From Fusibacter sp. A1 (GTDB lineage Bacteria > Bacillota > Clostridia > Peptostreptococcales > Acidaminobacteraceae): DNA of 64,000 bases. The notes below the pieces were generated by a model, which was given only the letters and a program-made list of their open reading frames with translations, had not been told where the DNA came from and made no database searches. The stretch is from assembly GCF_004125825.1 (NCBI RefSeq), contig NZ_QQWI01000007.1:186001-250000 (forward strand), read 5' to 3'. The position numbers and the translations under genes were made by a program. The number at the start of each line of letters is the position of its first letter. The stretch's first letter is position 1. Positions 1 through 8,815 of the stretch are shown here, in pieces.

Positions 1-1
1 C

Positions 2-172
2 TTCAAATCAGGAGATCCTAGAAAGCGCGCTGCGGCAATCGTCAAAGCGGTAACTCATTTCAACAATCCTGCGATGGTTGCTGAAGTTTCAGAGAACCTA
101 GGAGAACCGATGGTCGGTATCAACGTGTACGAAATCAGCAAAGATGAGCGTATGGCGGAAAGAGGCTACTAA
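2..172 (+). CDS. pdxS: PdxS, pyridoxal 5'-phosphate synthase synthase subunit (3' end only)
   Basis: Only the last 56 codons are in the window; the gene begins upstream. The visible tail contains [17 protein letters not shown], then EVSENLGEP and a C-terminus ending in ERMAERGY, which is the typical end of PdxS. PdxS condenses ribose 5-phosphate, glyceraldehyde 3-phosphate and ammonia to make PLP in the cytosol, taking ammonia from its glutaminase partner. The next gene is that partner (pdxT), starting one base after this stop codon, so the two are surely one transcription unit. The ribosome site for pdxT (AAAGAGG) lies inside this coding end. Confidence 0.95.
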   Translation, partial: FKSGDPRKRAAAIVKAVTHFNNPAMVAEVSENLGEPMVGINVYEISKDERMAERGY

Positions 173-173
173 G

Positions 174-743
174 ATGAAAACCATCGGGGTTTTAGCGCTT
201 CAAGGTGCTTTTAAAGAACATATCCATCATATTGTTTCGCTTGGTCATAAAGGTATCGAAGTACGTACCGCTGATCAGCTCAATGCTGTGGATGCCCTGA
301 TTCTTCCCGGCGGTGAAAGTACGGTTATGGGCAAGCTCATCAACGACTTCTCGCTAAAAGAACCGCTCCAATCAAGAATTCACTCAGGCATGCCTGTTTG
401 GGGGACCTGTGCAGGAATGATCTTGCTGGCTGATACTATCGAAGGAACAGAAGTAAGTCATTTAGGCACCATGGGAATGACCGTGAGACGCAACGCATAC
501 GGCAGGCAACTAGACAGCTTTATTACAAACGAGCCTATTGCTTCCGTTTCAGACAACCCTGTGCCATTAGTATTCATTAGAGCGCCATTTATCGTCTCCA
601 CATCAAAAGACGTGGAAACGCTCCACAAAGTGAACGGTGATGTGGTAGCAGCCCGACAAGGCAATATGCTAGCAACCTCCTTTCATCCTGAACTGACTGA
701 GGATACAAGCTTTTTGCGCTACTTTATCGGTATGATCGACTAA
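174..743 (+). CDS. pdxT: PdxT, glutaminase subunit of PLP synthase
   Basis: 189 residues, the usual length. It hydrolyses glutamine and passes ammonia to PdxS within the PdxST complex of the DXP-independent vitamin B6 pathway. Visible features are the N-terminal IGVLALQGAFKEH strand, the GGEST oxyanion motif near residue 46, the nucleophile Cys in GTCAGM near residue 79, and the His-Glu pair of the class I amidotransferase triad in SFHPEL near residue 170. The start ATGAAAACC follows AAAGAGG at normal spacing; an in-frame upstream start ten codons earlier lies inside pdxS and is unlikely. No obvious terminator follows directly, and the next gene is 165 bases away. Confidence 0.95.
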   Translation: MKTIGVLALQGAFKEHIHHIVSLGHKGIEVRTADQLNAVDALILPGGESTVMGKLINDFSLKEPLQSRIHSGMPVWGTCAGMILLADTIEGTEVSHLGTMGMTVRRNAYGRQLDSFITNEPIASVSDNPVPLVFIRAPFIVSTSKDVETLHKVNGDVVAARQGNMLATSFHPELTEDTSFLRYFIGMID

Positions 744-907
744 TACTTCTCAACACTATAAATCCCTGATCGCATGTATAGCATCCTATGCTGGCGTTCA
801 GGGATTTTTACATTTTGATTGACCAAGCCTGTGATAAAAGTTGCTTAGAAAACGAAGGTATGTGTGTTAGAATAATGTATATTATTTTAATTCAGAATGG
901 AGAAGTT

Positions 908-1861
908 ATGAAACTTTTTTTAGCACCGATTCAGGGAATGACTATTGCTTTATATAGGAATCTCTATGCCGAATATTTCGGTGGCATCGATACGTATTAT
1001 TCACCCTTTATCGATACAAACAATATGCGAAAGTCGAATTCCTCGCTTTTTAAGGATATCCTCCCGCAAGTCAACACCAAAGGCCTTGATGTCGTTCCTC
1101 AATTGCTTAGCAACAATGCCGATAATTTCAAGTTTTTTGCAAATACGATCTCAGCGATGGGCTACAAGGAAATCAACTGGAATATCGGTTGCCCTTATCC
1201 TATGGTCACAAAAAAGAAAAAGGGTTCAGGTATCTTAGCCCACCCGGATATGATCAGAGAGTTTCTTGATGAAGTATGTAAGGATCTCACCTACGACCTG
1301 ACGGTAAAAATGCGTCTCGGTATGGATGATTTAGAAGAAGGAATCAAAGTGATTGAAGTGCTCAACGACTATCCCTTGTGTGGTGTCATGATTCATGGTA
1401 GAACAGGCAGACAGATGTATACAGGTACTGTGGATCTGGATGCGTTTGAAGTCTTATATAAATCCTGCCAACATGAAATGACCTATAATGGCGACATTTT
1501 CACTGTAGACGACTACAACAAAATCAATAGCAGATTTCCTGACATCGATAATTTCATGCTAGGAAGAGGCGCGCTCATCGATCCCTTCTTAGCTTCAGAC
1601 ATCAAGGGAGGCACTCTCACAACTAGTCAAAAGTTTAGTATCATGAAGGATTTCCATGATGCCGTCTATTCTCATTATAAATCCATAATATCCGGTGACA
1701 AGCATCTATGCGACAGAATGAAGGAATTCTGGATGTACACCTCTGTTCACCTTGATCCAACCGGTAAGTTCTTAAAAAAGATAAAGAAATGCACCACAAT
1801 CCATGCCTATCTCGAAGTAATCAACCAGCTGTTCCATCCATCTAACGGTTGGATGGAATAG
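908..1861 (+). CDS. tRNA-dihydrouridine synthase family protein
   Basis: 317 residues. The family reduces specific uridines in tRNA to dihydrouridine using FMN and NADPH. Visible hallmarks are the N-terminal APIQGMT strand, the NIGCPYP motif with the catalytic cysteine near residue 97, the KMRLGMDD segment for FMN or tRNA contact, the IHGRTGRQ motif with the active-site His, and the LGRGALIDPF loop of the TIM barrel. The C-terminal helical segment is short, closer to the DusC type than to DusB, but the subfamily is not certain. The start at ATGAAACTT follows AATGGAGAAG. It appears to be a single gene; a long palindrome lies 20 bases after the stop. Confidence 0.85.
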   Translation: MKLFLAPIQGMTIALYRNLYAEYFGGIDTYYSPFIDTNNMRKSNSSLFKDILPQVNTKGLDVVPQLLSNNADNFKFFANTISAMGYKEINWNIGCPYPMVTKKKKGSGILAHPDMIREFLDEVCKDLTYDLTVKMRLGMDDLEEGIKVIEVLNDYPLCGVMIHGRTGRQMYTGTVDLDAFEVLYKSCQHEMTYNGDIFTVDDYNKINSRFPDIDNFMLGRGALIDPFLASDIKGGTLTTSQKFSIMKDFHDAVYSHYKSIISGDKHLCDRMKEFWMYTSVHLDPTGKFLKKIKKCTTIHAYLEVINQLFHPSNGWME

Positions 1862-1880
1862 AATCACAAGTAATCTATTG

Positions 1881-1937
1881 TTCAAAACGTGCCAGTCACC
1901 AAATGAAGCGTTCATTCGGTGACTGGCACGTTTTGAA
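1881..1937. repeat. Long palindromic repeat, copy 1
   Basis: A 27-base arm, a 3-base loop (gcg) and a 27-base arm with one A/C mismatch. The core CGTGCCAGTCACC and its complement recur at 2698-2756. There is no long T tract, but the hairpin sits just after the dus stop and could act as a terminator or an RNA-stability element. Two copies with the same arms and different loops suggest a mobile REP-like or MITE-like repeat rather than two unrelated terminators. Confidence 0.8.
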
Positions 1938-2049
1938 TTAATTGATATTTTCTTAACATCTTATTCGTTGTATTGCTCCTCCTGCTGTGTTAAACTTTAG
2001 CAGTTGGTCTTATAGGTATGTAACAATAAAATTGATAAGCGAGGTCATT

Positions 2050-2649
2050 ATGGATAACACACAGCACATCAAGGAATGGTCGAACCCTACTCCGGCAGGA
2101 TTAATCGCACTAGCGATTGCATGTTTTTGCTTTTTCGCACTTTTGACAGGTAAAGTCACTCACGACGCACTTCCACTACTAGGAATCTGGTTGATCGGCG
2201 GATTCGTCGTCCAGTTCGTCGTAGGTCTGCTTGACTTAAAATCCGGTAACATGACAGGTGGTAACACATTCCTCTTCTTTAGCGCGTTCTTCATGCTTGT
2301 CGGTGGTCTTGAAATGATCATGAAATTCAACATGATCAATAAGGGAATCACATTCGACGCCCACATCGACGGTTGGGCTTGGCTTGTATTGACAATAGCA
2401 ATCATCTTATGGACACCAGCATTTTTCAAAAGCACACGTCTACTGACAATCATCGTGCTTTTACTGGATGTATCACTACCTTTCATCACCTTGATGGATT
2501 TAGGCATCCTACCTAAAACGTACTCCTTTATTCCAGGATGGGGACTGCTGCTTGCTGGTGTTGTAGCCATCTACCTTTCGTCTGCAATGGTCGTTAATAC
2601 TGCTTTTGGCAGACAGTTCTACCCACTGCCAGGACCCTTTAAATCATAA
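2050..2649 (+). CDS. GPR1/FUN34/YaaH (SatP-type) acetate uptake transporter
   Basis: 199 residues with six hydrophobic segments. The NPTPAGLIALAIACF stretch at residues 12-26 matches the NPAPLGL-type signature of the acetate/succinate permease family, and GGNTFLFFSAFFMLVGG near residues 71-87 matches the GNTFGxTAF motif. The expected role is proton-coupled uptake or release of acetate or another small monocarboxylate across the cytoplasmic membrane. The start ATGGATAAC is preceded by AAGCGAGG. An AmiS/UreI-type channel is the alternative for a protein of this size, but the NPxPxGL motif favours SatP. It stands alone between two copies of a palindromic repeat and has its own terminator. Confidence 0.75.
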   Translation: MDNTQHIKEWSNPTPAGLIALAIACFCFFALLTGKVTHDALPLLGIWLIGGFVVQFVVGLLDLKSGNMTGGNTFLFFSAFFMLVGGLEMIMKFNMINKGITFDAHIDGWAWLVLTIAIILWTPAFFKSTRLLTIIVLLLDVSLPFITLMDLGILPKTYSFIPGWGLLLAGVVAIYLSSAMVVNTAFGRQFYPLPGPFKS

Positions 2650-2652
2650 TGT

Positions 2653-2688
2653 AAAAGCATACAACCGAGTGGTTGTATGCTTTTTTTA
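2653..2688 (+). terminator. Rho-independent terminator after the acetate-type transporter
   Basis: Perfect 10-bp stem (gcatacaacc / ggttgtatgc) with a GAGT loop and a seven-T tail, eight bases after the stop codon. Confidence 0.9.
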
Positions 2689-2697
2689 TAGCCAACT

Positions 2698-2756
2698 AAT
2701 CAAAACGTGCCAGTCACCAAATGAATGAATCATTTGGTGACTGGCACGTTTTGATT
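2698..2756. repeat. Long palindromic repeat, copy 2
   Basis: Perfect 27-bp arms around a 5-base loop (atgaa), sharing the arm core of the copy at 1881-1937. It starts about ten bases after a proper terminator and touches the stop codon of the minus-strand kinase gene, so it can serve as that gene's 3' hairpin. Confidence 0.8.
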
Positions 2757-3686
2757 CTAAATATTCTGTTTAAGCAGGTTTAAACCGAATTCGTAAAAGT
2801 CCGGTGCATTTTCTTTTGACCAACTGCATATGACGATTGGAATATAGATAGATGCCAGTCTTTCGAGTTCATTCATGTTTTCGTATGTTGTACTTCTGTT
2901 TTTCAGGTAGCCTGTTGAAAAATCATCCAGGTACTGCGGTACTGAGTCTTTTATCATGATACTCGTATCGATAAAATCCAATATATCCGCTGACGGCTGA
3001 CTGTGCTCAAAGTCAAAAACGGCTTTTAGCCGGTAAAATCCGTTCTCTTTTTTGACCATCATGTTTCTGGCACTGAAATCATGGTGGCATAAGACCGCTG
3101 TCTTGACCTGATCGAACAGATCGATGTTTTTAATAAACTGGTCATAGCCCGTTTTAAAGGTTTGATAATCGTCACATGAATCCTCATCATATCGGTTAAA
3201 GAACCTATCGATATCTTTTCTAACAGCCTTTTTGAAGTTGAAAACCCATTCCTTGTTCTCCTCAGTGACTTCCCACGTTTTAAAGTGGTCAAAGGTTCTG
3301 ATGTTGTGAATTTTCGCAAGGGTTTCCCCCATCGACCTGTAGATCTCGCTAAGTTCTATTTGTGAAAGTTTGTCTTGAACCGATAGCAGCGTCTCACCAT
3401 CAACAAACTCGATAAGGGCATAGTCAAATCCGTCACTTGTTATTCCTGAACAGAGGACTTTAGGGCATGCAATTCCGGCTTCTTCAAGGAGTTTTGATGT
3501 TCTAATCTCATTTGCGCATTTATTGGGTTTGAAGTAATACTTAAGTATAAAAACTGTTTCTCCAGTCGTCACCTTATACACTAGGTTTCTACCTATTTGG
3601 TGATGACCGACAGGAGTGATTTCAACTGGTTTCCCTATTATATCGGTAGCATGACTTACTACAAACTCGTCTGTATAGCTCAGCAT
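2757..3686 (-). CDS. Aminoglycoside phosphotransferase (APH)/choline kinase-fold protein
   Basis: 309 residues. The kinase core is visible: a catalytic-loop HDFSARN near residue 203 (Brenner motif, HDxxxxN) and DFEHS near residue 226 where the metal-binding Asp sits. An N-lobe strand VFILKYYF carries the likely ATP-binding lysine. Members phosphorylate aminoglycosides, choline, homoserine, fructosamines or macrolides, and nothing here fixes the substrate. A resistance role is possible but unproven. The start is supported by AAAGGTGG upstream. It is monocistronic, and palindrome copy 2 lies immediately after the stop codon. Confidence 0.75.
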   Translation of the reverse strand: MLSYTDEFVVSHATDIIGKPVEITPVGHHQIGRNLVYKVTTGETVFILKYYFKPNKCANEIRTSKLLEEAGIACPKVLCSGITSDGFDYALIEFVDGETLLSVQDKLSQIELSEIYRSMGETLAKIHNIRTFDHFKTWEVTEENKEWVFNFKKAVRKDIDRFFNRYDEDSCDDYQTFKTGYDQFIKNIDLFDQVKTAVLCHHDFSARNMMVKKENGFYRLKAVFDFEHSQPSADILDFIDTSIMIKDSVPQYLDDFSTGYLKNRSTTYENMNELERLASIYIPIVICSWSKENAPDFYEFGLNLLKQNI

Positions 3687-3723
3687 TTTGATTCCACCTT
3701 TGTTTTAGTTTATTGCTATTATA

Positions 3724-4004
3724 ATGCTAAAATTTGAAAATGGCAATTTGAGTATGGATTTGAAATACTAGTCGAATCAGATGATCCTCTAGTAGTATGG
3801 CAGATGATCGACCGCTTGGCACATGACACCGACCTCCATAATCAAAACAATGACTCCTGTTACCGCGTACATTTTAGCAATGGGATTCATTTTATTGAAG
3901 ATCCAAAGTCACTAGACCTCTTCGATGCAATTGAGGAAATTTCCTCAATTGATAAAATCGATCAAAAAATGTATGAAGATAAGAAAAGAAAACCACCACT
4001 ATAA
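3724..4004 (+). pseudogene. Small hypothetical gene with a probable single-base frameshift
   Basis: The frame ending at 4004 is open back to 3738 but has no in-frame ATG, GTG or TTG before 3804, and that ATG has no ribosome site. A different frame starting with ATG at 3724 reads MLKFENGNLSMD and stops at 3769-3771. Adding one T to the ATTTG run at 3758-3762 joins the frames into a plausible 93-residue protein (MLKFENGNLSMDFEILVES...). The joined product is acidic and has no domain I recognise. A TATAAT at 3720-3725 overlaps the first ATG, which complicates the start. The alternative is a 66-residue protein starting at 3804, or a sequencing error. Confidence 0.4.
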
Positions 4005-4040
4005 AGCGCCCTTCATCTGGGCGCTTTTATAGTGGTGGTT
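3991..4040. terminator. Bidirectional terminator between convergent genes
   Basis: An inner GCGCCC / GGGCGC stem followed by TTTTA, extended by a longer arm (aaccaccactata / tatagtggtggtt) with a one-base bulge. It overlaps the end of the small upstream gene and faces the stop of the LTA-synthase-like gene. Confidence 0.8.
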
Positions 4041-4060
4041 ATGATAATCTATCTTATAGT

Positions 4061-6169
4061 TCATCTAATGACGAACAAATCCATAATCTCAATTTCTTTA
4101 GACTTGCTCAACTTATATTCTTTTGGTGTGACTTGAGCGACAAAAAGCTTGCTGTGGACATCTGTGATCTCAAAGGGTAGAATCAGTGTGTTTTTATCAA
4201 CATACCAGGTCTCTTGAATCTCACCGTCCATGAAAACCGCACTCGCTTTCGTAAAATTATTTCCATGAATGAAGACTGTTTCCCCACGTACAGAAATGGA
4301 TGTCAACTCGATAGGAGCAAGACCCATTTTCATCGATTTTCGATGATGGGGGCTAAATCCGCCATAAACGTTCATTTGTCCATATAACATGTCATATTGC
4401 AACAATAGGAAGGTATCCATATAATCTTCAGCTGTAGCATTCATCTGATGGAACTTTGAAAGCACACCATTATCGTAACCAAGTCGTTCCATCACATAAG
4501 CATTCAGCTGATAAGCCATCAGATTCTTATCCATCTTATTGATATCGAAATTACTCCATATCACATATTCTGTCTGAAACTTGTTCAGGTTGGTCAAATC
4601 CTCATCTTCTATACCCATTGTCGGCAAATGGTCGCCGTATAAGACCAAGACCACAGGTTCAGGGTATTTCATCAGCTGCTGAGTCAAGTCGCCGATAAAC
4701 TGGTCCGTTTCATGCAACTGATTGACAAAATACTCATATCCGATAAGCTTGTCTTCTTCAAGGTCTGCGGTGACTGTTATTCTCTGATTTTCATCCACCA
4801 CTTCGCTAGGATATTTACCATGAGGCTGCACAGAAACTGCAAAGACAAAATCTTGCTCCTCAGTAGCCTTTAGCGCTTTTATGATTTCAGGTGTGATCAC
4901 CTTGTCCTTGACCCATCCTAGTGGGTTGAGCTCATAATCTCGCATGTATTCGACTGAACTAAAACTATCAAAGCCTAAATTGGGATACACGTAATGCCTT
5001 GAATAGAATGTCCCAGTATTGTTGTGAATCGCATGACTGCGATACCCCTGCTCTTCCAAATTGAAAGCGATGCTTTCAACAGATTTCTCCTTGAGGATGG
5101 TCTTATAAGGATACTCTCCAGCTCCAAAAAAGTTTAAACTCATCCCTGTGAGTACTTCAAATTCTGTATTCGCCGTACCCGCTCCAATGGATGGTACGGT
5201 TAAGAATCCCGAAGAATGGTCCTTTTTGAGTTGATTAAAAATCGGCGTTGGATCCTCCGAAAAGCTAAAGTCTTTCAGATGGTTCACATCAAAAAAAGAT
5301 TCCAACTGCACCATGACGATATTCGGTTTCCTCCCGTCATTCTTTTTATCCTCGGAAGAGTCGATTACGTAAAGGAAGGGGTTGATTTCATTGTCCTTTA
5401 AGAGCACCACCTCATGTACATAATCCTCTTCAGACTTAATCGGGTACTCGATATCTTCCAGCACATCCTCTATTACCTCTTGGCTATATGTCTTAGGTTC
5501 ATCGATTCCCCTATCGATAAGGCTGATTGAAAAGCAATACGCAAATCCGTAGTCCTGAAAGGCTTGAGCGATGTTTGTAAAATTGTCGGTAAGCGAGTTT
5601 GTTCTGAATGACAATGTATTTACAGCAGAAAGCATCGCCAAAGTGCAGCAAAATACAATAATGGCGTTCTTGAACTGCACCTTTGTTTTACCGATCTTAA
5701 AGAATGCATAAATCATACTTATAAAGACTGCTATCACCAGTAAAACTACAAGACCTACCTGAATTGGATTCATGTAAACACTGATAATATCAAAAACCGA
5801 CTTCAGTATTCCGATATCGGCAGCTGTAAGCGGAGTCGTTCTGTAACCTAAAAGCAAAAAATTGCTAAAGCCCAGCAGAATCCACGACACTGAAATCAAT
5901 AGGACTATGAAATTTCTTCTGGATATGAAATTGGCAACTGATAGCGTCAAAAAGATGATCAGAGTATTTTGAATACTCATTAGTGGATTATCAACTACAG
6001 ACAGCATACCTTCGAGCGGAGACCTGCTACTGAGTGTTTCCAGTATGAAGTAGACTGCTATTGACAAAACAACCATCTGCTTCATCGGTTTACGACTAAG
6101 TTTTCCAAAAAAAATTCTTATTGCTTTAAATCTATTGTCTAACTCACTGATTATTCTATCTTTTAACAT
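4061..6169 (-). CDS. LTA synthase-like membrane sulfatase-fold phosphotransferase with an extra C-terminal domain
   Basis: 702 residues. About five membrane segments lie between residues 30 and 185, followed by an extracellular alkaline-phosphatase/sulfatase fold. Catalytic landmarks resemble LtaS: E290 in QLESFF, the nucleophile-position T332 in GAGTANTEFE, H450 in QPHGKY, and D513-H514 in YGDHLP. LtaS-type enzymes transfer glycerol-phosphate from phosphatidylglycerol to build lipoteichoic acid, but relatives move phosphoethanolamine or glycerol-phosphate onto other glycans. After the enzyme core, residues about 610-702 look like an all-beta IPT/TIG or Ig-like domain (SVRGETVFIHGNNF, then AVFMDGE), which standard LtaS lacks. 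It stands alone with a ribosome site TAGGAAG. Confidence 0.8.
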   Translation of the reverse strand: MLKDRIISELDNRFKAIRIFFGKLSRKPMKQMVVLSIAVYFILETLSSRSPLEGMLSVVDNPLMSIQNTLIIFLTLSVANFISRRNFIVLLISVSWILLGFSNFLLLGYRTTPLTAADIGILKSVFDIISVYMNPIQVGLVVLLVIAVFISMIYAFFKIGKTKVQFKNAIIVFCCTLAMLSAVNTLSFRTNSLTDNFTNIAQAFQDYGFAYCFSISLIDRGIDEPKTYSQEVIEDVLEDIEYPIKSEEDYVHEVVLLKDNEINPFLYVIDSSEDKKNDGRKPNIVMVQLESFFDVNHLKDFSFSEDPTPIFNQLKKDHSSGFLTVPSIGAGTANTEFEVLTGMSLNFFGAGEYPYKTILKEKSVESIAFNLEEQGYRSHAIHNNTGTFYSRHYVYPNLGFDSFSSVEYMRDYELNPLGWVKDKVITPEIIKALKATEEQDFVFAVSVQPHGKYPSEVVDENQRITVTADLEEDKLIGYEYFVNQLHETDQFIGDLTQQLMKYPEPVVLVLYGDHLPTMGIEDEDLTNLNKFQTEYVIWSNFDINKMDKNLMAYQLNAYVMERLGYDNGVLSKFHQMNATAEDYMDTFLLLQYDMLYGQMNVYGGFSPHHRKSMKMGLAPIELTSISVRGETVFIHGNNFTKASAVFMDGEIQETWYVDKNTLILPFEITDVHSKLFVAQVTPKEYKLSKSKEIEIMDLFVIR

Positions 6170-6299
6170 TAATTGCTTCCTACCTTAATATTCCTCATGT
6201 AATTGGTGTAATTGCTAAAAGCAAATTATAACACTTGAATTATCATTTTTCCAATACTATGCAGTAACAATTGTATTATTTTTTTGATTCATTTCATAA

Positions 6300-6333
6300 C
6301 GAAAACACACCTCTTGCTCTAAGCAGAGGTGTT
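6300..6333 (-). terminator. Terminator of the polyferredoxin/FMN-binding gene
   Basis: On the minus strand an ACACCTC / GAGGTGT stem with an inner TGC/GCA pairing is followed by GTTTTCG, about 30 bases after the stop codon. Confidence 0.65.
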
Positions 6334-6363
6334 CCCGATAAAAGAAGTTTCATAAGTCGATTG

Positions 6364-7494
6364 TCAGTCTGCCTTCATCGCTTTTTCAAGCGCTTCTTTA
6401 GCACCGTTAATGATTGCATTGGAGGAATAGGTCGCACCCGTAACCGAATCGACATCTGCGCTTTGAGCCTGGATAATCGCATTTGGTATCACGCCTATCG
6501 CCCTCATGTACCATCTTCTATCTTCTCGGTGCGATACGACTTCGACACCTGTTATGCTGCCGTTCTCAATTGTCACACCCACTACGACCAGACCTCTAAA
6601 TCCGATGGCTTCTCCTGTATAAAAGCCGTCCTTCAACCCAGAGGAATATTCATTATTTTCTGATGGATCCCCAATAAAGGATTCCTCTGATGATGACTCC
6701 ACTACTGAAGGTAGTACCACTTCTTTTGTTACACGTTCCTCTTTCATAGCGTGATTCGAAAACATTCCCACATAAACCGAAATACAAAGCGCTACAGCAA
6801 CTAAATACAGTATCAACTGATTGGCACTAATCGGTGGCGACTTAAACGCCAACGCCCCTTTCTTTGGGCAGGATTCTACGCAACGAAGGCAATTGATACA
6901 GTGAAGGGACTTGCTAAAGTCAACTTTTGACAATTCATTGTTCATGGGACAAACTTTATCGCACTGTTTGCAATCGACACATAACAGTTTATTTCTTGTA
7001 ATCCGAAAAGGTCTGAGAATTCCGATGAGTCCATATTGCGCTCCTTGCAAGCAAAAGTAATTGCAAAATGGACGTTCAAAAAAATAGGAGATCGCAGCAT
7101 AGGTAGCGATGATCACATAAACCGATAGACTCATCTGTTTTCCACTTAATATACCATTCAAGTCAGCTCTTGCATCCATCTTCAGCAGCGTATGCATCAG
7201 ATCAAATCCGAGACCGAACATCAAGCCCCACAGCAGATATCTTGTGAAGATCAGATATTTATGAACGTACCTTGGCATCTTTAACTTTTTACGCTTGTTA
7301 AGTCTTCCCATAAGGTCTTGCAAAGTTCCCATCGGACAAATCCACCCACAAAAAAAAGGACCTGCAAGAACAGTCGTCACGAAAACAAGTGCGACAGTCA
7401 CTTGTATATTTTCAAGCAGTCCCCAAATTGCTAGCACTACACTTAGCAATTGAACCGCCAATCTTATCTTGCCAGTATTACGCATTCGAATCAT
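6364..7494 (-). CDS. NapH/NosR-like membrane polyferredoxin with C-terminal FMN-binding domain
   Basis: 376 residues. Membrane segments lie near residues 10-30, 33-48, 82-98, 122-138 and 225-245. CGWICP (49-54) and CNYFC (144-148) are the membrane CxxxCP-type motifs of the NapH/NosR/RnfB-like electron carriers. Two 4Fe-4S ferredoxin motifs follow (CVDCKQCDKVCP at 172-183; CINCLRCVESCP at 199-210). The C-terminal domain (about 285-372) is FMN-binding, with the TGAT flavinylation motif at 352-355 as in RnfG/NqrC. The expected job is moving electrons across or along the membrane. The start is ambiguous between ATG at 7494 and one three codons later, around AGGAGGTA. The next gene downstream in this direction is another redox protein in a separate unit. 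Confidence 0.8.
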   Translation of the reverse strand: MIRMRNTGKIRLAVQLLSVVLAIWGLLENIQVTVALVFVTTVLAGPFFCGWICPMGTLQDLMGRLNKRKKLKMPRYVHKYLIFTRYLLWGLMFGLGFDLMHTLLKMDARADLNGILSGKQMSLSVYVIIATYAAISYFFERPFCNYFCLQGAQYGLIGILRPFRITRNKLLCVDCKQCDKVCPMNNELSKVDFSKSLHCINCLRCVESCPKKGALAFKSPPISANQLILYLVAVALCISVYVGMFSNHAMKEERVTKEVVLPSVVESSSEESFIGDPSENNEYSSGLKDGFYTGEAIGFRGLVVVGVTIENGSITGVEVVSHREDRRWYMRAIGVIPNAIIQAQSADVDSVTGATYSSNAIINGAKEALEKAMKAD

Positions 7495-7645
7495 TACCTC
7501 CTACTTCTTTTCCCTAATCATTCAACATCCCAAGCATAGCTGCCAATTGTGTGAAACTTATGTGTAGAAAAAGAGTCGTCATTTATTTAGCTAGCTAACA
7601 TTATGCAACACTTAAAATCATACACTAAACCTGCAACGATGAAAA

Positions 7646-7686
7646 CATAAAAAAACCTATGTTCATCATCATAAACATAGGTTTTA
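7646..7686 (-). terminator. Terminator after the EFR1-type gene
   Basis: The stem aaacctatgt / acataggttt with a 12-base loop ends, read on the minus strand, in TTTTTTTA. It lies about 70 bases beyond the stop codon at 7755. Confidence 0.75.
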
Positions 7687-7754
7687 GCTTATATCTTCAT
7701 CAAATTGCTTCGGATAGCTCAAACTTGACAACTGACAAACCTTATCTTATAAGA

Positions 7755-8624
7755 TCATATCAGTTGCTTTAGATAGGTTTTGACTCCTGACAATAGGTAA
7801 CCCTTTAGCAGGGGTTCCACTTCACGATAGGCTTTCTCGTCAAATGATTCTAACGGATAATCTAGAGAGTATCCTTCCTTAAGGACACACCACTTCATCG
7901 AACTTGGTTTGATGGCCTTTCGTGGGCATCCATAGAGACAGTTCATGCACATGATGCAGTGATTCCCAAACTGAAGCTTCTCAAAGGCCATGCTGATATT
8001 ACCGACAGGACAGTTGGCTTCGCACCAACCACATAGGTTGCAACTTGAAGCAACTCTGAATCGCGCTGCAAAACGGCTGGCGCCCACATGTTCAAGTCTA
8101 CCAAATCCAGCTAGTAGGTGGTCGATCCAACGTGTTTTCAGCTGTCTATTCTCACCAGCCAGAATTCGATTTACCGTTTGCCCACATTTCTTTTCATAAG
8201 TATTCAGAAGCCATTTTGATACTTGAGGCGGAGTGGGATATGCCCAGTTGGATGGCATGATGAACATGTCCTCGTAATCTATAGCGTACCCTTTTCGTCT
8301 CAACAGGCTTTTCACCTTGTTTCTGCTAGCTGTGTTAGGCGATATCTCACCGCCGCCTGAAACCGACAATACCGCTCCATGTCCGTTTTTTACAGACGAA
8401 AATGATGCGATATGATCCTCAACAGGCTTTGGCGCCCTACAGGCATGAACAGGAAACAAAACTATCAAAAAACCATCAGGTTCTTTTGTTAAAGGGACTT
8501 GTGCATGCAGCTTGTCACATTGTACGCTTATCCCAGACTGTTCAAAATGTTCTTTTATCGAACAGGCGATTTTTTCGGTACTGCCTGTTCCTGTAAAATA
8601 AATGATTGTCACCCTTTTAATCAT
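7755..8624 (-). CDS. EFR1-family flavodoxin-ferredoxin fusion protein
   Basis: 289 residues. The N-terminal flavodoxin-like half starts with IIYFTGTGSTEK, whose TGTGSTE loop binds the FMN phosphate. The C-terminal half carries two 4Fe-4S motifs, CNLCGWCEANCP (about 195-206) and CIMCMNCLYGCP (about 223-234). This is the EFR1 layout common in anaerobic Clostridia, used for low-potential electron transfer; partners are unknown. ATG at 8624 is preferred because TTGGAG lies eight bases upstream. A GTG three codons earlier lies inside that site. It is one gene, transcribed in the same direction as the polyferredoxin gene but separated by 260 bases and a terminator. Confidence 0.85.
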   Translation of the reverse strand: MIKRVTIIYFTGTGSTEKIACSIKEHFEQSGISVQCDKLHAQVPLTKEPDGFLIVLFPVHACRAPKPVEDHIASFSSVKNGHGAVLSVSGGGEISPNTASRNKVKSLLRRKGYAIDYEDMFIMPSNWAYPTPPQVSKWLLNTYEKKCGQTVNRILAGENRQLKTRWIDHLLAGFGRLEHVGASRFAARFRVASSCNLCGWCEANCPVGNISMAFEKLQFGNHCIMCMNCLYGCPRKAIKPSSMKWCVLKEGYSLDYPLESFDEKAYREVEPLLKGYLLSGVKTYLKQLI

Positions 8625-8815
8625 TATCTTCACTCCAATTTGAATGGTGCAGCTGCTTAATCGTTTCTGCTATAAGTACTGCCAATAAACACTGCTGTAG
8701 CCAATTACATATTCTATCTTAACATATGAAGAAGATGTATTCTTGATGGACTTTACGTTGAATTCTTCTCACTGACCAGTAAGTGCCGTTAGGAATATTT
8801 TGGGTGCATATGCTT

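Noticed and set aside
6271..6663. 130-codon plus-strand ORF across the polyferredoxin gene end
   Set aside because: Shadow of the minus-strand FMN-binding domain; no ribosome site and no sensible protein.
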